Of a stretch of 64,000 nucleotides of DNA, positions 22,608-31,429 are shown piece after piece. The stretch comes from Limonium bicolor (lineage: Eukaryota > Streptophyta > Magnoliopsida > Caryophyllales > Plumbaginaceae). The notes under the pieces were generated by a model. That model did not search any database and was not told the DNA's origin. It was given only the letters and a program-made list of their open reading frames with translations. Every line of letters starts with the position of its first letter. Positions within the stretch are counted from its first letter, which is position 1. Made by a program: the position numbers and the translations under genes. The stretch lies in the NCBI GenBank assembly GCA_023374045.1, contig CM041779.1:269152131-269216130 (forward strand), given 5' to 3'.

Positions 22608-25224
22608 ATAAAAACAGTGATTAATTAGGCTAATTATATTTTTAAAAGCTTAATTACACTTAAATAAATATGAGGGAACAAATCCCGAAGAAAACGGACC
22701 TTTAAAATGGGTTAAAAGCATAAACAAACCTTAAAGCGCGTTTTTCGAGGAAATCGGGAAAACGTGACTTTAAGCGGGTCAAATAGACTCGTAACAGTTT
22801 TGGTCAACTAAATAGTCACTAATAAATATTAGTGAAGCTTTAGAACCAATAAAATTAATTAAACAAGAAGATTCCGGAAAACGGGTACCGGATAGTAGGA
22901 ACTGTAACAACCGGGAAGTTGTGGGGTGAGAATGCAAATAAACAAACTTAGTGTGTCCACTTTATAAATAAAAATTAAAAATCTATGTATGTGTGCATAT
23001 GGGGGCCGGCCAGCTTCCCTCTCACTCACTCCCTTTATTATTTTGTAACTCACAAGAAGACAAAAGACATAAAGAAGGAAAAGAGACTCTCTCTCCTCAC
23101 TTCCCCACACCCTCTCACGTTGGCATCTCCCTCCTTCTCTATTCTTTCTTCTTCCCTGCGACATCCATGGAGAAATGAGGAAACTCACCCAACTCTCACC
23201 TTCTCTCCTCTTGTAAACCCATTAATCTTTCTCCAAAAATTACAAAATTTCTCCCGTCAGAAACCTTCTGGAATGGACCGAACTTGCGACCGGACTTGCA
23301 AGTTCGGTCGGCCAAAAAAATTCCCGTAATGCAAGCTACTGGAATGGACCGACCTTGCGACCGGACTTGCAAGGTCGGTCGGGCTAAAATTCTCACGAAG
23401 GAAACTTACTGGAATGGACCGACCTTGGGACTGGACTTGCAAGGTCGGTCGGCCCTGGAATTTTCACACGATGTAGGCTACTGACTTAGACCGAACTTGC
23501 GACCGGACTTGCAAGTTCGGCCGAGTAAAAAAAAATTTTTTATTATATGATTATAGTAATCATGTATATATATATATATATATATGCCTCTACACGTATA
23601 TGCATATGTATGTAGTAATACACCATTAATGAAGGTAATAAGGGTAAGAAAGTAAGTGAATGAATAAGGAAACAAGTTTAAGAAGTAGTAAAGGAAGAAT
23701 GGTTTTATAATCGAGTAAGAAAGTAATAAAGTAGTAAGTATACATTGAAAGTATCAATGAAGGAGTAAGTTAGATCGATAATAGATCATTGATCTTACTA
23801 CTTCATGTATGTATAGGAATCAAATAGTTGACCCTCGAAGGAACCCGGTAGTACGTATACGACGGTGAACGGTATGATTTCTTCATGCCCTGTATCCTAA
23901 CTTGGTTACCCCGATTTGTGTGCTTATGTGATCACCAATAAGATAAATGCACGAATCGGACTTTTATTGCACTTAATTGTGTTTGAATTATATTGTTCTT
24001 GTTGTATCTTCTTGAACAAATAGTTTGTATAATTCATGAAATGTAGGAATGAGAATGAAGTGTATGTGTAAGAATGAGTACTTGTGTATTGTATTGATGT
24101 ATGGAAAGAAAGTATGGACTTCTACTAATTCCTAACGATCTAACTCCTAACATGAGTAATGAGTAAAATGGAATGAGTAGAAGCCCGAGATAGTTTCGAC
24201 CACGCGTGAGGATAAGGAAACACAAGAGGTTGGATCCGAATCCTGGCTATAATCTTTTCCATGGACCAATTCCCTTGAATGGGTAGCATCCTGGATTAGT
24301 GGGCCACCCTAAAGCCTGGTGGTGGGATGTAGTAATCCCTGCCCGGAGGTCATACCGACTTAACTGGAAGTAAAGTATGTAAGAAGTAAGTATTGTATGT
24401 GTATTGGTCTTGACTACTGTAAGTCATCGACCCGGAGTAAAAGAGTATTGAACACCCGATTAACCCGGGTGTGTAATGTGGCTAACAAGACCTTTGTATG
24501 TATTGGAGAATTGTATCTCCGTAATGCGGTGAGTATGGGTAAGTATGAACAGTTGACTTGAATTGTCTTCCTTGTATGTATTGTATGTATGTATGCCTTG
24601 TGAAATGAATGTATTGAATTGTATTGTATAAAGCATGTATGTATGTATGAATGAAACGAACCGCATGTACTCGACCAATTAGTTGGCGTACCCTCGCTAG
24701 CACGCGGGGTATGCGGTTATCATATGCAGCGTAAGCTGACCCCCTAGGGGGAATGTTTTTACGCCACGGTACCGCCGGAGGCGTGAAGGTAGAGTAAGGA
24801 CCGGATGTAATCCTTTTTGGTATAGTTAGTAGGTTTGGATGGTGTACCGAGTTGTACCCGGCTAAGGCCATTTTGCGTAGCCGGTGCACCATGTGGTACA
24901 CCTTTTTGGATAAGGAATTCATGATTGGATAGTAAAGAGCAGTTGTATAAACTCTTAATTTTTGGGGAGTAGCATTGGATTGTAATTCGTATATTTGGAT
25001 ACTCGGTAATCAAATGTAAGTAAGTATTTGGTATTGTAAGTAAGTAGTATGTATTCAATTATTCTAATCGTCAGACCGATACGTAAGTAGTAGTAGCCTT
25101 GTTAACCTTGGATGGTTAACGGCGTTGTATCACCCGCCGGAAGTAAGTAAGTATTCCGCTGCGAGTAAGGTAATTATGGGAATAATCAGAGGATAATGGA
25201 AGGATTAGCGGTAGGGGTGTTACA
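22608..25224 (+). repeat. 5' LTR of element A (left tip missing)
   Basis: Homologous to 47615-50411. It lacks the first ~15 bases (TGAAATACCCCGTAA), which are replaced by unrelated flank. It ends TAGGGGTGTTACA and is followed by the primer-binding site. A TTTATAAATA box near 22962 and the CT-rich stretch after it look like the LTR promoter and transcript start region. 22711-23245 is not homologous to the matching part of the 3' LTR (47733-48445). Confidence 0.88.
23278..23520 (+). repeat. ~71-bp tandem repeat with hairpins, 4 copies (5' LTR of A)
   Basis: Each copy has a 10-bp stem, 10-nt loop GACCGGACTT (or variant), 10-bp stem: 23278-23307, 23349-23378, 23419-23448, 23491-23520. Stem type 1 is CCGAACTTGC/GCAAGTTCGG and type 2 is CCGACCTTGC/GCAAGGTCGG, so both strands of the stem change together. 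Copy 3 has one mismatch. Confidence 0.9.
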
Positions 25225-25229
25225 AAAAG

Positions 25230-25241
25230 TGGTATCAGAGC
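25230..25241 (+). other. primer-binding site of element A (initiator Met tRNA type)
   Basis: TGGTATCAGAGC, five bases after the LTR end. It is the standard site complementary to plant initiator-Met tRNA used by most copia and chromovirus elements. Confidence 0.93.
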
Positions 25242-25449
25242 GAAGTCTCGCTCTGATGATTAGAATCCTAAGTGTAGTGATTACCGAGTTAGGATTTCAA
25301 CCGTTTAAAACGGATACTTAGAAACCTAACTAGGAACTACCATTGTTAACAACGGATAACCTTAACGTCTGCGAAGACGATACCATTGTTTGAATGAAGA
25401 CCATGAGGTCATAGTATCACAACATCTAATGTCATCCACACTTGTCCAG

Positions 25450-26920
25450 ATGTCAGGAAGAGGTCCAGGCCGACCTAGAGGAGGTGGCAACGAAGGACCG
25501 GGCGCGCAGACGATAGCTGAGATCGTCGCCGCCACGGTAGCGCAGATGCTACCGCAAGTAATTACTGCTGTACAACAAACACAACAAACTCAACAACAAC
25601 AGCAACAACAACAGCAGCCCGACCCACCTCATCCCCGTGAGACCAATTGGGTAAAAGCCATCGCCGACCTTCGACCTCCATGCTTTAGAGGCGAGAGCGA
25701 CCCCGCCAAGCTCGAGGCTTACCTCTCCGAGATGGAGACGGCCTTCGAGACACTTGAGACTCCCGCTGGAGTTCAAGTGAGGATAGCTGCGTACTACCTC
25801 AAAGACGCGGCTATGGACTGGTGGAAGCTCATCAAGGCCGAGCACGTAGCCGACCCTGCATTCGGTTGGGAAGCATTCACCTCTCTCCTCCGATCTAAGT
25901 ATTACCCCGAGCATGTCAAGACCAAGAAAAGGCTTGAGCTCGATGCACTGAAAATGACCGAGAAGATGACGGTTGATGAATATTACCGCACCTTCACCTC
26001 TCTTCTCAGACTTCTACCCGACCTTGGGTATACCGGCCAAGTCTTGGTCGACCGCTTCTACGGCGGATTGAGCCATCGACTCCGGTATGGCATGGGCTTC
26101 ACACGGTTTACCTCCCTTCAGGTAAACATCGTTGAACCCTTAAGGGCCATGAGTAATGTGAATTAGTATTCCCGTATGTAAGTGTAACCTAACGCCTAAG
26201 TAATTCAGGAGTGTTACCACGCTGCATCTCGAGTTGAGATCACCTGCCAGCTGAGAGATGAGGAGCAAACACTGAAGCGCAAGGTGAGCGGCAAGGATAA
26301 CACCTCTGACGACCAAAACCAAGCCAGACCTTGGAAGAAGAAGGAGGGGAAGCATTCCCACCACAAGAACACTTCAGGAGACGGCGGAGCCCATACTGAG
26401 AAGGGCAAGGCAGCTGAACCGCTACAGATTGCCTACATCGCACCAGTGGCAGCGAAGCCACTGAGGTCTCAGCCCTACAAGGGTAAGAACCCGAAACCGA
26501 ATTAGAACACTTGTGAACACGTATGTATATAGAGTATTGTAAGTATACCGAACCTTGCTAACTTGGAAGCTATAGGTTCTGGATTTGGCCAAGGCAAGAA
26601 CCAATCTGATGGCCGTAGCTACATATGCCGTAACTGCAACAAGGATCATCCCGGCACAGATTGCCAAGGAAGGGAGATCCGCTGCTTCACTTGCGAGAAA
26701 CCGGGTCACCGTGCTAATGCATGCCCGGAGAATTCTAAGCCCAAGGGCAATTATCAGGGCTACAAGCAGCGTGAAGGCAAGGAGACTACACCTGGCGATG
26801 CTCATGCCCAGCATGCCTCACAGGGACAGGGATCCCGAGGTCCGCAGAAGGGCGCACCGCAGAGGCAGCTGGCCTTACACATCATAGACCGTGATGGGAC
26901 CGGGACTAAGTCCGGCCCAG
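25450..26920 (+). CDS. element A Gag (three exons, spliced)
   Basis: Gag forms the particle and binds RNA. The start at 25450 (MSGRGPGRPRGGG) is chosen because element B's Gag begins the same way; an in-frame ATG also lies at 25390. Exon 1 is 25450-26121: Gly/Arg-rich start, poly-Q, then the capsid fold (AAYYLKDAAMDWWKLIKAEH, SLLRSKYYPEH). An intron 26122-26208 separates it from exon 2 (26209-26482, ECYHAASRVEITCQ). A second intron, 26483-26575, precedes exon 3 (26576-26920) with two zinc knuckles, CRNCNKDHPGTDC and CFTCEKPGHRANAC. Joining at GT-AG borders keeps one frame; reading through hits stops (26164, 26502). Exon 3 can splice to pol (27992) or to the AlkB exon (27110), both in frame. 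Confidence 0.85.
26122..26208 (+). other. intron 1 of element A gag
   Basis: Donor CAG/GTAAAC, acceptor TAATTCAG/GAG, 87 nt, phase 0. The position (…Q / ECY…) is the same as the intron 37864-37943 in element B. Confidence 0.82.
26483..26575 (+). other. intron 2 of element A gag
   Basis: Donor AAGG/GTAAGA, acceptor GCTATAG/GTT, 93 nt, phase 1, inside a Gly codon just before the first zinc knuckle. It matches the intron 38269-38342 of element B in place and phase. Confidence 0.82.
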
Positions 26921-27991
26921 GTAACTACCGTAACCTTTAATCCTTGAAGAGCATGACTAAGTATTAAAGTAATTGTATGAATGGGAGTATGAATGCGTAA
27001 GTACTTGAAGTATGAAATTGAACATGAATAAGTAACATGGAAGTATGTCTTGAGCATGAAATGAATTAGTAAGCCTAGAACTCACTCTAGATATAATTTA
27101 CCACCTTAGGGAAATTCCTTATCTGTTACCCAATACCTTCGAACTCACCTCATGAAGAGACCGACATCGCCACTCACCACTTCGACAACAATCAGTGTCA
27201 GGTCATCCGCCCAGGTATGATTTTATTAAAAGGATACCTGACACCCGAAGCACAAGTCTAAATCATCCGACGATGCAACGAGTTAGGAATGGGTCCAGGA
27301 GGATTTTATACACCCGAATTCCCCGGTGGAGCTACAATGAAGCTGAAAATGATGTGCTTGGGAAAGGATTGGAATCCTTATACCAAGGCATATCAAACGA
27401 CGCGAGCAGGAGACGGAGCCACACCTCCAGCAATACCCCTAGAATTCCAAATGCTTGTCACTCAAGCTGTAGAAATTGCACAACAATGTGAAGATGAACC
27501 AATCCCTGCACTTGAAGTAGATCTATGTATCGTCAACTTCTATGAGAAAGAAGGACGACTTGGCTTACACCAAGATAAGGACGGGACAGCGGAATCTCTC
27601 GAACTAGGAGTGCCCGTAGTGTCTTGGTCCATTGGTGATGACGCCGTATTTTCGTATAGCGAGCAGAAGCGTGTGGACCTCGCAGAGAAACTGGTATTAA
27701 GATCAGGAGATGTTCTAATCATGGGTGGAGAATCAAGGTTGCTGTATCACGGGATCCAGAAGATCAAGTTGAATACAGCACCACCGGCAATAGTCAATGC
27801 CACACACATGAAACCAGGACGCCTGAACCTTACCTTTAGAAAGTATTAATCTTGTAGTAGCATGTAATCCAGTAGTAACGTGTATTAGAGACACAGCATG
27901 TATGATGGATGGTTATTAAATAAAAGCAGTGTTGGTTATTAAATTCCACTTGCGTTCCACCATCGTTACTTATAATCTTATGAATCAATAG
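26921..27991 (+). other. intron 3 of element A, carrying an AlkB ORF
   Basis: Donor GGCCCAG/GTAACT, acceptor AATCAATAG/GTTGTGG, 1,071 nt, phase 1. Removal joins the end of Gag (TKSGP) to the start of protease ([17 protein letters not shown]) in frame, which supports its being spliced. It contains the whole AlkB module and an internal 3' splice site at 27109/27110. Confidence 0.75.
27110..27849 (+). CDS. AlkB-type Fe(II)/2-oxoglutarate dioxygenase captured by element A
   Basis: AlkB-family enzymes oxidatively remove methyl groups from RNA or DNA bases, using Fe(II) and 2-oxoglutarate. The frame 27289-27849 (186 aa) has the full core: GPGGFYTPEF, LKMMCLGKDWNP, NFY then LHQDKD (iron ligands H94, D96), PVVSWSIGDDAVF, SGDVLIMGGESRLLYHGI (distal ligand H154) and the terminal RLNLTFR (2-oxoglutarate-binding R178 and family-typical R184). 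Upstream in the same frame the N-terminal part VIRPGMILLKGYLTPEAQV is present but cut by one TAA at 27259-27261. From a 3' splice site (CCACCTTAG/GG, 27110) the frame is continuous with Gag exon 3. No introns inside, so capture from a processed mRNA is plausible. It has its own stop, so it cannot be in the same protein as Pol. It resembles plant ALKBH1-type homologues. Active status is unproven. Confidence 0.87.
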
Positions 27992-30900
27992 GTTGTGGAC
28001 TCGGTACCGAAGGTAACCTGAGCATCCTCACCGAAGAACAAGCCGGCAAAAGCGGCACCATTCTAACGGGAACATTCCCAGTAAACGGCATCGAAGCCTT
28101 AGTATTATTCGACTCCGGCGCCTCTCACACCTTTGTATCGCCATCATTCGCTACAAGGTTGGGGCTAGACGCAGATGAGCTACCGAATTTCTTGGTTACT
28201 CTCCCGTCGAAGGAGCGGGTAAAGTGTACTAAGTATTACCACACCGCCACAATTCAAATCAAAGGCGAAGCGTTTCCCATCTCCTTCATTGAATTCAACG
28301 GGTTGGGATTCGACTTAATAATTGGAATGAACTGGTTGGAGCGGCACAAGGGGAGAATCCTATGCGCCGAGCACCGATTGCTGCTCAAGAGTCCATCTGG
28401 GGTCACTGTTTCATACCGCCAAAGACCGAGAGAGCCTTCAACTACAGTCATCTCCGCTATGGCAATGTACCGGGAGCTCAGAAAAGGACATGAAGTGTAT
28501 TTATGCCATGTGCAAGATCTGGAAAGAGATCCAGAATTCAGTGATGATGTGACCGTCGTCTCAGAATTCCCTGATGTATTCCCGAAAGAGCTACCTGGTA
28601 TGCCACCACAGAGAGCAGTAGAATTCGAAATCGACCTTGTACCGGGTACTGGTCCCACTGCTAGGGCACCATACCGTATGGCACCAGCAGAAATGACAGA
28701 ACTCAAAGAGCAACTACGGGATCTTCTCGACAAAGGGTTTATACGCCCGAGCGTATCACCCTGGGGAGCACCGGTCCTCTTCGTGAAGAAGAAGGACGGT
28801 AGTCTCCGCCTCTGCATCGACTACCACGAATTGAATGCGGTCACTGTAAAGAACAAGTATCCATTACCACGCATCGACGACCTGTTCGATCAGTTAAAGG
28901 GAGCTTCAGTCTTTTCTAAGATTGATCTCCGATCCGGATATCACCAAATTGCTATCAAAGAGCAAGATATTGAGAAAACAGCATTCCGAACAAGATATGG
29001 CCACTACGAATTCACGGTGATGCCATTCGGTTTGTCTAATGCACCAGCCAAGTTCATGGACCTAATGAATCGGTTATTCAGTGATCAGCTGGACACTTCA
29101 GTAGTAGTATTCATCGACGACATCCTTGTGTATTCGAAGTCAGCAGAAGAGCATGAAAACCACTTGAGAAGAGTACTTGAGACACTGCGTGAGAATCAGC
29201 TGTATGCGAAATTCTCCAAATGCGAGTTTTGGCTAGATCAGGTATCATTCCTCGGTCATGTCATCTCGAGCGCGGGCATTTCAGTAGATCCATCCAAAAT
29301 CGAAGCAGTGCGATCATGGCCTAGACCTAAGACTGTTACCGACATCCGGAGCTTTCTTGGTTTAGCCGGTTATTACCGGAGGTTTGTAAAGGACTTCTCA
29401 AAAGTCGCTAAGCCCATGACGTCATTGATGAAGAAAGATGCACCGTTTGTATGGACAAGCGAGTGCGAAGTATCCTTCCAGAAACTAAAAGACTCATTGA
29501 CCTCAGCGCCAATTCTCACACTTCCAGAGGGCACAGAGGGATTTGAGGTGTATTGTGATGCATCGGGCAAGGGCATGGGATGCGTACTCATGCAGCATGG
29601 CAAGGTAGTAGCATACGCCTCCCGCCAGCTGAAAAAGCATGAGGAGAATTACCCGACACATGATCTAGAGTTAGGAGCCATTGTCTTCGCCTTGAAGATA
29701 TGACGACACTATCTCTATGGGGTAAGCACCACCATATACTCCGACCACAAAAGTCTACAGTATGTATTTACCCAGAAAGAACTGAATCTAAGACAGAGGA
29801 GGTGGATGGAGTTTCTATCAGATTATGACATCAACCTCCAGTATAAAGAAGGGAAGGCAAACATTGTAGCCGACGCCTTGAGCCGTCGAGCACACTCGCT
29901 CCATTCGCTACTCGCTTCTTCTAGCTTGGTTGACGAGGTGCGAGACGCTCAGTTGAGCGACCCTTACTTCACAGAGATCAGACAGAAAATCACAGATGGT
30001 ACCTTCGAGAACCGAAAGTACGACTTCAAACTGCATGAAGATGGTCTGATCCGATTGAATGGCAGATTATGCGTCCCCCGAAGCAATGCTGAGCTAAGGG
30101 ATCGCATTCTACGAGAGTCACATTGTTCGACATTGCATGTCCATCCGGGAGCCTCTAAAATGTACAAAGACATGAAGAGGTACTTCTGGTGGTCAGGAAT
30201 GAAATCAGACGTGACTGAGTATGTTCTAAGGTGTCTCACATGCCAGAAGGTGAAGTTCGAGCACCGAAGACCGGGAGGAATGGTGCAATCCATGCCCATT
30301 CCGGAATGGAAATTCCACGATATCTCTATGGATTTTGTTGTTGGACTCCCACCTGCTAGGGGAGGACTCAACATGATCTGGGTAGTAGTCGATCGTCTCA
30401 CCAAGGTTGCCCGATTCATACCGATGAAGGACACCTGGAAGGTGGCGAAGCTCGCGGAGCTATTCGACAAGGAGATCATCCGACACCACGGAGTCCCAAA
30501 AACTATTGTATCCGATCACGACACCATATTTCTTTCGAGATACTGGAGAGCAACACGGGAAGCGCTTGGTACTGAGTTGAAGCTTAGCACCGCCTTCCAT
30601 CCACAGACCGACGGTCAAACAGAAAGGACCATCCAAACACTAGAGGATATGCTTAGGGCATGTGCCTTAGACTTTCAGGGGAGCTGGATTGAGAAGCTTC
30701 ATCTTATCGAGTTTTCGTATAACAATAGCTATCATGCTTCGATTAAGATGTCGCCATTCCAAGCTTTGTATGGTAGACCTTGTCGTACCCCGTTGTGTTG
30801 GGATGAGTCAAGTGAAGCGGTCATCATAGGACCGGAGTATTTGGAACAAGTACAAGCTGAGGTACAACAAATCCGAGCAAATATGAAGGCAGCCCAAGAT

Positions 30901-31371
30901 AGACAGAAATCCTATGCGGATGTGCGACGACGCGACCTTGAGTTCGCCGTGGGCGACCAAGTGTTCTTGCGTGTCTCACCTATGAAGGGTGTCTTTCGAT
31001 TTGGCCAAAAGGGCAAGCTGAGCCCGAAATTTGTAGGCCCGTATACCATTACCGAGAGGATTGGAACCGTAGCTTATAGGCTAGCATTGCCTGAAGAATT
31101 GGGGCGTGTTCATGATGTCTTTCATGTATCACAACTCAAGAAATACATAGCCAATCCCTCTCATGTATTAGAACCCGAACACCTATCCCTAGAGCTGACA
31201 ATGAGATATGTCGAGACTCCATTATGAATCCTTGATACAAAGACAAGAGACACTCGCCATAAATATGTACGAATGGTGAAGGTCTTGTGGTCTAACCACG
31301 ATGTCAAGGAAGCGACTTGGGAATTAGAGGACGCCATGAAGGCGAAGTACCCGAACTTATTTGTAGACTAG
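27992..31371 (+). pseudogene. element A Pro-Pol with chromodomain, two premature stops
   Basis: Order: protease ([11 protein letters not shown], about 28105), RT ([25 protein letters not shown], catalytic [10 protein letters not shown] about 29110), RNase H ([15 protein letters not shown] about 29550), integrase (HHCC zinc finger ending CLTCQ about 30235; catalytic MDFVVGLP, TIVSDHDTIF, DGQTERTIQTLED), then GPYTITERIGTVAYRL and a C-terminal chromodomain (VRMVKVLWSNHDVKEATWEL) ending at TAG 31369. RT/integrase sequence and the chromodomain place it in the Tekay/Del chromoviruses, which integrate by recognising chromatin. One frame runs throughout except TGA at 29701-29703 (a Trp expected before RHYLYG) and TGA at 31225-31227 just before the chromodomain. 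The integrase SDRD motif reads SDHD. Few lesions imply recent activity. Confidence 0.93.
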
Positions 31372-31414
31372 ATGTCTAGTATCCGTATAGCACGAAGGGT
31401 ACGGGGCGTACCCC

Positions 31415-31429
31415 TTTTAAGGGGGGTAG
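31415..31429 (+). other. internal polypurine-tract copy of element A and left TSD of element B
   Basis: TTTTAAGGGGGGTAG. Its last five bases, GGTAG (31425-31429), are repeated at 47180-47184 after element B and form B's 5-bp target duplication. Element B contains the uninterrupted equivalent (AAGGGGGGTAGAGCC) at about 40931-40946. Confidence 0.85.

Noticed and set aside
24482..25058. Minus-strand frames repeated at 49669-50245
   Set aside because: They lie in the two LTRs of element A, antisense, low complexity, and are explained by LTR identity.
28254..28817. 187-codon minus-strand frame inside pol
   Set aside because: Antisense shadow of the RT/protease coding sequence.
29964..30479. 171-codon minus-strand frame inside integrase
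   Set aside because: Antisense shadow of the integrase coding sequence.
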